Assembly (NCBI GenBank): GCA_033239005.1
Contig: BSQZ01000074.1
Coordinates: forward strand, 732,501-796,500
Source: Lamellibrachia satsuma
Lineage: Eukaryota > Annelida > Polychaeta > Sabellida > Siboglinidae
Reading direction: 5' to 3'
Length of the DNA stretch: 64,000 nt
The position numbers and the translations under genes were made by a program. Each line of letters opens with the position of its first letter. The stretch's first letter is position 1. Below, in pieces: positions 1 through 10,077 of the stretch. Below the pieces are notes generated by a model. That model saw only the letters and a program-made list of their open reading frames with translations. It made no database searches and was not told the DNA's origin.

Positions 1-1243
1 CTGTCTCCATGAAATAATAACGCTATCAATAATGTGCGCATGTCGTTACAGACATACATGTTGATTGCGGCTAATAATGTCAGACTGTAATGTCTGGACG
101 GGTGTTTGGGTAGGCGTGTGAGTGGGCATGTAGGTTTCAACAGTTACATGCAGCTTTAATTTCTATCATACGTTTTATTTACTATAACATATAAACATTT
201 ATCCGATCGATTCAATTACGTATGCCATTATTTTACCCAGTTCACGTGCCGATGGTTGACTTATCGGTAAGTTAAATTATTGGTTAGGCACCATCAAACC
301 GTTTATGACATAAGTTGCGTTAAGATGCACCACTTTTGTGTATCGGTTAGCAAAATATAGTTAGCTAATCTACGACTATGAATAGTTATATTGTACATTT
401 TTTTCAAAACTGTCTTCCAAAGGAGCAGGCTCCAATAAAACATTCTTAATATCATCCTCAATGATATGATTTATTCGTGATGAATAACATGGTTATCATT
501 ACAAAAAAAGTATAACAGAGAATGTTAACGTATAGCAGTTGAAACACAAATAGTGTTGATGCTTGCATCGGAAGTAAGCGTATTGCTTTGCAGATTTCCG
601 GAGAAATCTAGCGGATGCCAATGAATGTAAGTATATTTCGTGGTCTGATAGATGGTGACGCTTGATCGGAATATGAATCCATGTGCTGAGAAACCAATGA
701 ACAGCTTCTTGTTTACACCAACATGGTAGCTATGCTGCCGCAAAAAAAGGTTAAGGCAAAACCCATACGTGCTTTCAAATCCGCTGAGATGGTCGTATGA
801 GTCATCAAGGTACTGAAGCCAGCAAATATACATCCGTACTCAATTGAGTGAATATATCGTCTGAATTGTGTACCTGATATGCATGTGTTGGACATTAATA
901 TTTGAACGAATGACGCTGATATAAAATATTTATATTTTTGTGAAACTGTACTTTTCTTTCGGAGAAATGTATTATACGTTTTTGATTGATGCCATTTTCC
1001 ACAGATGTTTTCAACCAAAAACGTGTGTTTCCCTTTATGTAACGATAAATAGTGGTACACACATATTCATCTCCACCGAATATTTGGAGCTGATTTAGTG
1101 CCTATTTTGACGGCTGGATCAAAATAACGCTTAGGCCCATTTGTTGAACAAACCGCCCTGATATGATATGTGCGCCGACCAAGCCACGCAGAAGCAGCTG
1201 TAGCGTTGTTATTGGTCAGTAGAAAGAAGTAAAACATACTGAC

Positions 1244-1331
1244 CACGCCCATTTCTTGGATCCAGCCGCCGCGGTTTTCCTGCAACCTTTTTGCTCTTCC
1301 AATGTCTTTCTCGAGAAATACCACGTCGTAC
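1244..1331 (-). CDS. exon with Mind-bomb-type repeat, second in gene order (host gene)
   Basis: An internal exon read on the minus strand. It is bounded by a TTTCAG acceptor before 1331 and a GTCAGT donor after 1244. It encodes about 29 residues containing RAKRLQENRGGWIQEM. The pattern (A/S)xRLQExxGGWxxxM is shared with the exon at 2555-2655, so the two look like tandem repeats of one protein. The pattern resembles the SH3-like repeats of Mind bomb E3 ubiquitin ligases (a short acidic stretch, then LQxGHGGWxxxM). That family call is from recall of the motif and is not proven. Further minus-strand coding-like pieces at 525-1060 may be decayed or additional exons, but I cannot assign them. Confidence 0.45.
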
Positions 1332-1799
1332 CTGAAACGTCAGTCATATTTTTGTTGTGAAACTCGTTTTCTTTCGGAATTATTTTAATGACACAATCAA
1401 ATACGGAGCGAATCAGGGGTAAGTCTCTCACAGACTACCAAACCAAGGTGCACAAGCGTGTGGCATGAATTACGCAGACATTGTGGTCGCCTGCATATTG
1501 GGACATGGAGTACATAATCAAACTTGTACATTTGGCATGATTCTGCTTGCTTTATTAGTCCTACGTTTCAAGGAAAGTTCACCCTTTGAATGGCTGCGAC
1601 ACGTCTTCTTCCTCGTCGTCGATTTCGCCACAAGAATGCAGCATCTTCGGATTGAAAGCCCAACTGAAAAATGTCAACGTAATTAAGCTATCGCATACAC
1701 ATCGAATACACAAATGGACAAACCCACAACCACACCCATACAGCAACAAACACAAGAATTCAACAACAAACACATTCAGACACCAACAGACACATGCAT

Positions 1800-2050
1800 G
1801 ACGCACACACACTCAGATATCCAAAACCGTATGCATATAATCACAAATACATAGATACACCCGTATGCATAATCATACGCAAACGCACATTCACACGCAC
1901 ATTCACGCTCGCACACATATACGCACACACACAAACACACACGCACGCACGCACGCACGCACGCACGCGCACACACACACACACACGCACACACACACGT
2001 GCGCGCAGACGCACGCAAGTGCGCACACATGCACGCGTACACCCATAACC
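1800..2050. repeat. CA/ACGC microsatellite cluster
   Basis: Alternating CA, CGCA and ACAC units form a purine-pyrimidine tract with its densest part at about 1910-2040. Long Thr-His or Cys-Val reading frames here are artefacts of the repeat. Confidence 0.9.
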
Positions 2051-2554
2051 TCACACTTGCTTAATATCAAGGTTAGCATGGACGTCGCATACTCACTCTA
2101 CGCCGTCAGAAAACTGCACGCGGAGTATGTGGAACATTTTTATTTTCACGATGCCGACTTTGCCGAGGAACTACCGGGAATATACGTGTATTTTTTTATC
2201 AGATTTGTCCAAATATTTTCATATACACTACAACATAGTACCATTCAATTGCATGTTCTATGGATTTAATACGGCTGTTATCCATAATGTTGTGAGTGCA
2301 CTTTACGACAGCGACTCACACATTATCGTGGGTTATGGTACTTACATAATGAACATTGGTTATTAGGAGTCGAATGCAGATGACCCAACACAAATTAATA
2401 CCGTTCACTTCAGCATCGATGCAATTCTTTTTGACTTGAGTAAAATAGTGGTTCAACATGGAAAAATACATCTACTTAATTCCCAGTTACATGTTAGGTA
2501 TACCCCGACCCCATAGTACTGAGTTAAACAAAATATACAAATATGTACACTTAC

Positions 2555-2655
2555 AGGCTTCATGTTGCTGTTCCACCCGCCGTAGCCCTCCTGCAGCCGA
2601 CTGGCTTTCGACTCGTCTGAGTCAACTCGCACTCTCGCTTGCCAACGCCGAACTT
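2555..2655 (-). CDS. exon with Mind-bomb-type repeat, first in gene order (host gene)
   Basis: A minus-strand exon of 101 nt, with acceptor AATCTTGCAG just before 2655 and donor GTAAGT just after 2555. It encodes VRVDSDESKASRLQEGYGGW and then NSNMKP. The run of acidic residues followed by SRLQEGYGGWNSNM matches the Mind bomb/HERC2-like repeat pattern and repeats the exon at 1244-1331. It starts in phase 1 and ends in phase 0. The two exons lie about 1.2 kb apart, in an intron with ATT microsatellite and low-complexity DNA. Any repeat protein with a similar motif remains possible. Confidence 0.45.
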
Positions 2656-2761
2656 CTGCAAGATTATTAATATTATTATTATGAAAGGTTTCTATCGGGG
2701 CTTCCATGCGTGCATTTCAGTGCCTGAATGATTATTACTATTATTATTATTATTATTATTG

Positions 2762-3006
2762 TTTTATACCTTGCTGATGCTTAGTGGCAGAACCCTGAGC
2801 TCGTTTGCTATATGAATTGAACAAGAACATATATAGTTGGTATAGGTTATTTAATAATTGTATCCTATTGTAGCTAATAACATATATCTCTCGATGAGAC
2901 AAAGCTTAAGCGCTAAACAAATGATACTGTCATCGAGGTACTACAAACAATTATTAAATGACAAATCAGATTAGCAAAGGTGGAGCGGTAATACCCCCCC
3001 ACCCGA
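2762..3006 (+). repeat. direct repeat, copy 1
   Basis: About 240 bp beginning TTATACCTTGCTGATGCTTA and ending in a C-rich GGTAATACCCCC tract. It recurs almost unchanged at 3435-3677. No coding sense was found. The pair lies downstream of the DIRS-type element in its own orientation, so it could be its split terminal repeat, but this is inference. Confidence 0.85.
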
Positions 3007-3434
3007 TACATATTATGCAAAATTACAGTAAACAATTAGACGCACTAAAACCTCGTCAAACCCGATGGGAAAATTACAAGAAGGAAAGCGTAGGCACATA
3101 CAAAAGTCATTAAGACTCATACCAGTAGAAATTATTAAGTATTATAGAGTATTGTGCAACAGTAGTACAACTGAGGTAGGGGAGGATGGTGGGTTGAATA
3201 AAATCTTCCTTTGTGTTGAAAAAACGAAGACGGGCGACGTTACTGAATTCCAACACAAAGGGAACGTTCCACATCCAGCCTCGTATTGATCCCGGGTGAA
3301 TGTTTACGTAATCCGGATCGTTGGCCGACTATCACACAACGGACCGTTGGCGGACTATCATCTCACAAGACAATTATAATAATACTCGCCTCACATTGTC
3401 TAAATATTATTTTTGACATATGTAAAAATATTCA

Positions 3435-3677
3435 TTTATACCTTGCTGATGCTTAGTGCCAGAACCTTGAGCTCGTTTGCTATATGAATTGAACAAGAAC
3501 AGATATAGTTGGTAAAGTTCATTTAATAATTGTATCCAACTGTAGCTAATAACATATATCTCTCGATGAGACAAAGCTTAAGCGCTAAACAAATGATACT
3601 GTCATCGAGGTATTACAACCAATTATTAAATGACAAATCAGATTAGCAAAGGTGGGGCGGTAATATCCCCCACCCGG
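3435..3677 (+). repeat. direct repeat, copy 2
   Basis: The second copy of the repeat at 2762-3006, same orientation, with only a few substitutions over about 240 bp (for example GTGGCAG to GTGCCAG). The spacer of about 430 bp between copies shows no recognisable gene. Confidence 0.85.
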
Positions 3678-3924
3678 CCTTATGCAATATAGGCCCAACT
3701 CCCACCCCAGGGCTCTGCCAGTGAGCTAAACTGCTTATGGAGTGATCCGGATACTAACAGTACACATAGTCAAAGCGAATATCAGTACACGTTAAGGAAA
3801 CAAATGTCAGTCACACTGCAATATCCATCCAACGCAAACGCCTATTAGCCTGGCTATGTGAACACCTTTAAGTAGATATATGAGCATAATTGGATGCCAG
3901 GGCGAGAACAGTCGTGCTCTATAT

Positions 3925-4245
3925 TGCCATGCTGCACACAGTGGATGTCAGTCATACTGGAACAACCACTGCCTACAGCAATAGGCCAAGTAAGTTTGTG
4001 ATGAAAGAAGTATGTCCCAAGCTAGCGGAATGTTGTACATCCTTGGGAATACTACTGCACACAGTGGATGCTGCAACAGTCATGCTGCAACATCCACTGC
4101 CCCCAGCAATAAGCCAAGTATATGAAGAACGGAATGTGTCCTCTCTAACGGGATGTGGTATATCAATGGGCATAGCACTGCACACAATGGGTGCCAGTCA
4201 TACTGAAGCACCCAATGCCTACCGGGCAACCCAGACACATTCAAG
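3925..4245. repeat. tandem repeat, three imperfect copies of about 120 bp
   Basis: Units start near 3931, 4054 and 4169. Each has CTGCACACARTGGRTG near its start and a variant of CCACTGCCYMCAGCAATARG further on. The last unit abuts the end of the DIRS tyrosine recombinase. The plus-strand open frame across it is repeat-derived. Confidence 0.75.
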
Positions 4246-5193
4246 TTCTGGTCATCTGCAGCATAGGGATACGAATGTAACGTCCAAAGGCGGTGGACTT
4301 CCACCTGCCCATAGATTGAATTTGTGTTTCACTCATCCCCATGTCTGCCGCCGTAGTAGCGGCACCGATTCTAAAACTGTGAGCTTTATATTTACTGGGG
4401 TCCAGTCCCACTCATTGTAGTGCTTTACGCAAGTATTGATAAAAAAATAGTTTCGCGAAACAGGGGACGGGACGCATTAGCAAAAGCAAACAGTGGGCCA
4501 TTAGATGACCCACGAACCTTCAGGAATCGAATGCTTGGACCGGACAATACTTATTGTGGGTTTGTGAAATATACAGAGTGACAGACGTGTTGTGCTTAAA
4601 ATGACACAATGCTAAAACTATGTGTGAATGAGAAATGGTGACATCTGCCAACTGAATGACAGATTCGCTCGTGGTTCGCGAATGTACCGTTATTTCCCCA
4701 ATGCGCAAGAATACATGGAAAGCCAAGAGAAACATGCTCTGTAACATATACATTAAATAGGCTGATGAGGCAATAAATTGTGTGGAGTCAACAATCTGGC
4801 ATAGGACCCTGGGAGTAATCGGTAACCGGGTGTCAGATTTCCCAGCCAGCTTCTGGGCTCCAGCCAGTAATTTCTTGATAACAAAATGTTGAGTTGGGTC
4901 AGGCATAACAGACAATTTATGAATATATGACAAAGCAGACATATATGTCATAAGGGTAGCCGGAGCATAATGCTTGGAGAAGAGGCTTGCTATATATGTA
5001 GCTAAGACACCCGTTGAAGCTGGAGAACCGAACAGTTGGAAAATTGTTTCCTGCTAAAAGCGGCATACGATGTAATGGATCGTTTGTAGACATTCTTTGT
5101 ACCCTCCGACAAGGCAGCGTTAAGCAGGCGAATCATCACTTCTGCCAATGAAGAATTGGTGCAGGAATCCTTGTTGGCCGCGGTTGGAGCCAA
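4241..5193 (-). pseudogene. DIRS-type tyrosine recombinase, broken
   Basis: The integrase of a DIRS-group retrotransposon, which joins circular DNA copies by tyrosine-recombinase chemistry rather than by a DDE integrase. Visible motifs are FLRIGE (first catalytic Arg) in the 4520-4951 frame, HSFRIG (the His-x-x-Arg box) at 4364-4381 and GRYIRI (nucleophile Tyr) near 4270-4290, with a stop at 4241. All three catalytic boxes survive, but reading frames change several times, so no single ORF spans them. It follows the RT and RNase H pieces on the same strand, the expected DIRS order. No methyltransferase-like region was seen between RNase H and recombinase. Confidence 0.8.
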
Positions 5194-5615
5194 GGCGCCA
5201 TCTGCCGTGCTGCAGCCTCCTGAAATCGTGACAGTTTGTCAGCTACGACATTAGTCTTTCCTGGAATATGTTTTGCTTTAAAATAAACATTACATTTCAA
5301 TGCAGTCACTACTAGACGTTTAAGTAGGCGCATCAGGTGACAGTTTTTAGCTGACTGTTTGTTGATCACTTCAACCACAGCTTGGTTGTCAGTGAGGAAA
5401 AAGACTGAGTGGTTTGCCATATATTGCCCCCACAGTTCCAAAGCTGCTACGATAGGATAGAGTTCCAAAACTGCAATGTCATAACTTTGCCAGATGTTCG
5501 GGAAAGTGCCATAAAACCACCGGGAACCAAAAACTGCAGCAAATCCCTGCGTAGATGCAGCATCTTTGTATAACTTAGTCGAATCCGATGAAACCCAAGT
5601 ACTATTGATGATCAT
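5180..5615 (-). pseudogene. DIRS-type RNase H domain
   Basis: Ribonuclease H of the DIRS element, which removes the RNA strand after reverse transcription. Seen are DAASTQGFAAVFGSRW (first acidic residue in beta-1), ELYPIVAALELW (Glu helix), FLTDNQAVVEVIN (second Asp) and NVVADKLSR (last Asp). This is the Ty3-like RNase H with connection typical of DIRS/Ngaro elements. The frame is open from 5615 and runs a little past the domain, overlapping the start of the recombinase frame. Confidence 0.8.
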
Positions 5616-5666
5616 AGTGACCCCATTGAACGAAGGAATAAAGCAATGCCAGGCTGCTAAGTCAGC

Positions 5667-6700
5667 TCATGACTCTGCCGTCAACCGAATGTGATGGTTA
5701 GGCCTAGATATGCCAACCGTGAGATTGATGAGGCGACGAATGAAAGCGCGACCTGGTGAAATGACTCGGCTTGCGAATGTGAGTAGCCCTATGACAGATT
5801 GGAGTTGGTGTAAAGTAACAGAACGACATTTCCGCATGTCCGCAAGGGATGACAGAAGCTTCTGAACTTTATCTTGGGGAAGGCGAGCCTCCCACTTGAC
5901 CGTGTCCAGTTCGATACCATGAACAGTGATGAGTGTAGCTGAAAAACAGGTCTTCTCATATTTGATGGAAATAGAAAGCTCATTTGCCAGTGCCATGAAA
6001 AGATTAAAATCGTGCAAACAACGTGATGAATTTGGGGGGCCGATGAAGATGAAATCGTCCAATATGTGACTCATAGCCCCGTGTCTTCAGGACCCACTGC
6101 AAAGCACAAGTCAATCTTTCAAAAATGCGAAAAGATTAAGAACATCCGATTGGCAGGCAACGGTCGTAGAAGAAATTAGAATTCCATGTGAAACCGAACA
6201 AATTATAGCAAGACGGGTGGATAGGAATGATGCGAAAGGCATCCTCGATGTCGGTCTTACCCACCAATGCACCTCGGCCAAACTGATTCACCAAAGATGT
6301 GACATGGTCTAAAGTTTCATAAGAGACAGCGGTGAAGTCCTCTGGAATACATTCATTAATGGAATTACCCTATGGGTAAGAAATATCATGAATAAGACGG
6401 AATGCATGTGGCTCTTTCTTTGCCACTACCCCAAGCGGGGATGACTGATAATGAGTGAATGGCGGTGAAATGAATGGGCCAGCAATGCGTCCCAGTGAAA
6501 GCTCTTTGGAGAGTTTCTGTTCGACTACGTCCTTGTGGTGTAAAGCAGATGGGTGATTGTGGGTATAAAGGAGATAAGGAGTACCAAAGTAGTTAATTTT
6601 GAATCCGTTGAAGAAACCGTCCAGTAGAAAGTTAACTTCCGTCTGGTCATAACCAATGAGGGCCTGACGTAACTGTTCAGGATTTATTGGTGTTGGGACT
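5667..6700 (-). pseudogene. DIRS-type reverse transcriptase, broken
   Basis: The N-terminal part (6370-6700) shows SSPLGVVAKKEPHAFRLIHD, an RT fingers motif. The palm part (5667-6074) starts with ILDDFIFIGPP, the YxDD-box equivalent in which the aromatic residue is replaced. It continues with the thumb segment LHQLQSVIGLLTFASRVI. The 6075-6370 interval between them reads in other frames with stops. It lies directly before the RNase H piece. Confidence 0.78.
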
Positions 6701-7440
6701 GATGACGTTTTGACGACATGAGCTGGATGGGTGGGGTGCATGACATTTGACACACACGTGCTTGAATTTGCACATGCGCGAGTGACATTTGCCCCCTCGC
6801 TGGTATTGCCAGCAGTAGCCAACTGGAAAGGACTGCGGGGGACGGGATTTCGTGGGCACAGGGCCGGGAGCACGAGCTGACCTTCCTGAACATCCTTAGT
6901 GTACATACACTTGAAGAACAGATCCCACATGGGTTGTGCCCAGGGGAAACCTGCTAAATCAAACTGCCGGAGTGACCGGAATCGTGCGTCATATTGCCGC
7001 CAGGCCAATGGTGGACCTGTCGCGGCAATATCACGCACAATCTCGCAATATTTAAACAAGCCGGGTGCTGCCTCCGGATAACGTTGGACATATATTGCCC
7101 CAAACACAAAGAAGGCAGAAGTCCACTGATCGATGGTGGAAATCTGCCTTCCCTTGGCCTGGGGCAACAAAGAGAATATTTGGTGCGAGTCACCAGATGA
7201 AACGGCCATTTGTTGGGGTTGGAGATGGTGGACGTGAGTCCATTAAAACAACTCAACGAATTCATTCGCCCATATCTTGGCCTTTATGCGCTGAGGAAGG
7301 TCAGCCCCCAAGGCGGTGGTGTGGAATGGAACACACATGTTTGGAGCAGGCTCACTCTTATCGTTCATCAATGTGCTGAGTGCGCCAGCAACCGGGAATC
7401 CATAGCACAATGTTCGGGCCTGGCATTGGCCACACGACTT
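6677..7440 (-). pseudogene. DIRS-type gag remnant with zinc-knuckle
   Basis: Minus-strand frames upstream of the RT. One frame (about 7250-7440) includes RIKAKIWANEF, a DIRS gag-like segment. Another (6677-6859) carries a Cys/His cluster of the form YCWQYxRGGKC-HSRMCKFKHVC-VKC, the zinc-knuckle of DIRS gag proteins. Frames shift at least twice. The open gag frame is lost at the left end of the Polinton near 7442, which suggests that the Polinton interrupts or truncates gag. Confidence 0.6.
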
Positions 7441-7441
7441 C

Positions 7442-7690
7442 AGTAGTTACCTATTGGTTCTGACCGATCAAAATAAGTGCCACTCTACAATTGACTTCCG
7501 TTTCCGGTTGCGCGCGCAGCCGCACACCTTCTGTGTAGCATGAGCGCCCCCTGGCGACTGGAGGGAACCATAACCCTAACCCCTGGCGACTGGAGCTAAC
7601 CCTAACTCTAACCCCAACCTGTTGCCGGCTGTGTAATCATAACCTTCTGTCATCTGCGGTGAACCCGGACCCTAACCCCGACCTTACCCT
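7442..7690 (+). repeat. Polinton left terminal inverted repeat
   Basis: It matches the reverse complement of the right end. Shared blocks in order are TTCTGAC, GACTTCC plus TTTCCGGTT, CTTCTG(T/G)GTAGC, GAGCGCC and CTGGCGACTGGA, followed by TAACCCTAAC stretches. The inner part is a degenerate tandem array of about 30-bp CTGGCGACTGGA-TAACCCTAAC units. The exact outer base is uncertain by a few nt. Confidence 0.8.
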
Positions 7691-8047
7691 GATCCTAACG
7701 GAGTGACCCTTACGAAGCGGTCATTAAGAGGGTCATTATCAACTATCAAAGGGACTAATGAGGAGACGATAAACCAACACAACACATTATCGTACGAGTG
7801 CACACGTATTTTATTGAACAACATGATGATACAACAAGGGTACCGTGTAATATCACTACGACTACAACTATGATAATGATGACGATGAGGCTACTTGCGG
7901 ATGTTGACCATCACGCCAGAGGTCGCGAGCTTAGGAGTGTCTCCACCTCGCCAGAGGCTCGAGGGTGATGATGAGTCGACTTGCGGATGTTCACCATCAC
8001 GCCAGAGGTCGTGAGCTTAGGGGTGGTGCGTCCACCTCGCCAGAGGC
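7691..8047. other. Polinton left non-coding end with AATAAA and a duplicated segment
   Basis: No gene is seen. A minus-strand AATAAA at 7810-7815 can serve transcripts of the protease block. A roughly 90-bp segment (ACTTGCGGATGTT to CCAGAGGCTC) is tandemly duplicated at about 7888-8053. Confidence 0.7.
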
Positions 8048-8503
8048 TCAATCGATGTACGATGTGCGATAGTACAGTCTACCTTGTCGCAGCTGTTTAA
8101 GCCAATAAAATACGCGGCAATCGTTAGCTACTAAATCGGTGCCGAATATGTTGATAAAAGTTCTCATCGGAAAGCCGTTACAACGAAACAATACATAAGC
8201 TATGCAATATTGTCCACAAACGCTAGACAGAGGATTCTGAAGTATCTTGCTATTATGAGTCCACTCTGAACAATGTTTGTTCATGAAGGTGCGGAACGCC
8301 GCGTGTCGTGGCGGCAGGCCGTACGAGCAGAAGTAATCGCCGCGTCCGTCGGCGTCCAGGTACAGCGCTATCCAATGTTCGCCCGGTTCGTGAGCGTCGT
8401 CGGTGTTGCACACGAAGGCCACAGGCAGAGCGCCGTCTATCGTCGTAGGCAGTCCGTCTTTGAGTACGACACCGCGAAATATCGATGTGGTGCGCGGGTC
8501 CAT
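8048..8503 (-). CDS. PRO: Polinton adenain-type cysteine protease, catalytic acid changed
   Basis: The maturation protease that cleaves capsid precursors in virus-like particles. The ORF of 151 residues is uninterrupted. The catalytic His is in GEHWIALYLD (His43), the oxyanion Gln is Gln89 (LQNPLSS) and the nucleophile is Cys96 in SSVCGQYC. The third member of the triad, normally an Asp or Glu, falls at DYFCSYGLPP, where Cys59 stands in its place; this one change may inactivate the enzyme. The frame stays open upstream over the 3' end of the capsid gene, so about 13 N-terminal residues may be missing from this start, but that extension has no ATG. It is the last gene of the structural block, followed by AATAAA. 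Confidence 0.88.
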   Translation of the reverse strand: MDPRTTSIFRGVVLKDGLPTTIDGALPVAFVCNTDDAHEPGEHWIALYLDADGRGDYFCSYGLPPRHAAFRTFMNKHCSEWTHNSKILQNPLSSVCGQYCIAYVLFRCNGFPMRTFINIFGTDLVANDCRVFYWLKQLRQGRLYYRTSYID

Positions 8504-8537
8504 CGCCAGTAGTCTAACGATCTGCAGGGTGTCTATC

Positions 8538-9696
8538 TCAGTAGTCGTAGATGACGTTGCGGCTCTTGTCGATTTCCAGCACGGACTCGAATTCGGCGTA
8601 GGCGATGACGTTCACGGTGGTCCGCAGCGCGTCACGGAAATGCAGCTCTATGCGCAGGTTGCCCTTTTGTACCAGATTGAAGCAGGGGCCATCGCACTGG
8701 TCGGGGGTCAGGTCAAAACCGAAGAAGGTGTAACCGAGTCGGAAGTCGCTGCGAGTCAGTCCGTTCCCCTCGTCCTGCCACATCTTGCCGGTCGAGGTGA
8801 ACAGGCTCATGTAGCTCCTGACGAAGAGTTCGTTTTCGAAATTGGGCTGGAAAGGTTTGGAGAGTATCTGTCGTCCGTCCACGTACACTGCGTGGAAGCT
8901 GATGGCGTTGTTCTTGGGGTGAAACGGATTCTTGTCGTACGCACCGTTGTACGCATCGTTATCAACGCAGCACAACACGAGACGTTTCGGCAGGGTACCG
9001 AGGAACAGGTTCTCGTGCTTGTGCGACCGAGGACCCGCGGGAATGGAGTACACCTTGCAGTCGACGGACCGCATCGGATACTTGACCGTGCTCTTCTCGA
9101 GAGCCTTGATGTGGGCCATCTGCACGGTCGGATTCAGGGTGGCCTTCTTCGCAAACAAGGTGGCATTGACTATGGTTATCCTGTAATCGGGGTTGTTCCC
9201 ACCAGCCATGAGCGCAAACGCAGACTTACTGCGCACCAGTCGTATCTTGACATCGACGCCGCAGCTGCGTGACCTTGGCATCGGTGCCGTAACTCAGCAG
9301 CGTCCCTATGTAGGCACGATACGCGTACGTGTCTGTCGAAGGGGTCACGAGCGTGCCGTTCAGGTAGACGTCGACCTGACTGAACAGCGAATGCAGCCAG
9401 TTATTCACTGGCCCCACGGGGTCGGCCAAGTCGTCTCCATTGGCTCGCGTCAGCTTCACCTGCACGTGTAGCATCGTGTTGGCGAGATCCAGGTAATCGT
9501 CTCCCGATCCAGGTATCAGGAATTCTGTCGGTCCTCCCGAGTCCAGAGAGGCCATGGGCTGATGTTTCACTACATGACTGTCGACGATGCTGTTCTGAGT
9601 CGGGGGTACCGTAAATAGATCCAGCTCACTCTTGACCCCCTCACACGACTGTCTATGTACGAAAGCTGTCGTCGTTGTCGAATATGTCGGCCTCAC
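8538..9696 (-). pseudogene. MCP: Polinton major capsid protein (double jelly-roll), internally deleted
   Basis: The hexon-like capsid subunit. Two overlapping frames cover it: 9226-9696, with SCEGVKSELDLFTVPPTQ near the N-terminus and GSGDDYLDLANTML, and 8538-9281, with KIRLVRSKSAFALM, NAISFHAVYVDGRQ and the C-terminal segment up to VIYDY. At the junction near 9250-9281 the frame changes and a stretch of roughly 50 residues expected from the family appears to be absent, so the break looks like a deletion. No ATG starts the first frame near the expected N-terminus; only a GTG at 9696 is available. The 5' part overlaps the PX-like gene and the 3' end lies within the open frame of the protease. 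Confidence 0.88.
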
Positions 9697-10075
9697 GTTT
9701 CTTGGACATTTGTCTCTTGCGCTGTCTCGTCGCTGTAATGCCTCCTTTCTTCGCAGACGCGCGTTTTATACATTTACGAGGTCGCACGCCAGGGATCATA
9801 AGGCCACGCAGCATGTTCCTACCAGCGTCCGTGACGCGTCTTTTGGCTGCCTTTTTATGTTATGTCCAGACAAGTCGTCGCCAGAGATGCGCACGCCGGT
9901 CTTCAAAAGCTCCTCTACCCAACGCCACGGCATCTCTCTTGACGAGTGGCGGCATGGCGCTGCGCAGCAGACCTGCGAACAGACTACCTAGTCCGTGACC
10001 CCGCTGGTATGGTGCACCGGCGAAGTAGGGCAGCGCACCACCCGCCTGACGCGCGCAATACTCGTTGTAATTCAT
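9653..10075 (-). pseudogene. Polinton PX-like minor capsid/core protein, broken
   Basis: A small basic protein resembling adenovirus late minor proteins (pX/VI-like), found next to the capsid genes of Polintons and adintoviruses. The N-terminus shows GHGLGSLFAGLLRSAMPP, a glycine-led amphipathic segment. The C-terminus is Arg/Lys-rich and ends near ADIFD. The ATG at 10075 and the terminal TAG at 9653 share a frame, with a TAA at 9860-9862 between them. The middle (about 9862-9925) reads more family-like in another frame, so two compensating indels are likely. The ATG lies two bases after the penton stop and the 3' end overlaps the capsid gene. Confidence 0.7.
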
Positions 10076-10077
10076 CT

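Noticed and set aside
525..1060. A further gene on the minus strand near the left edge
   Set aside because: Open frames at 525-833 and 713-1060 look partly coding but I recognise no domain, start or splice signals, so no gene is called.
8403..9272. Long plus-strand frame of 289 codons opposite the capsid gene
   Set aside because: It is antisense to a recognised capsid gene and has no homology; GC-rich antisense frames are common.
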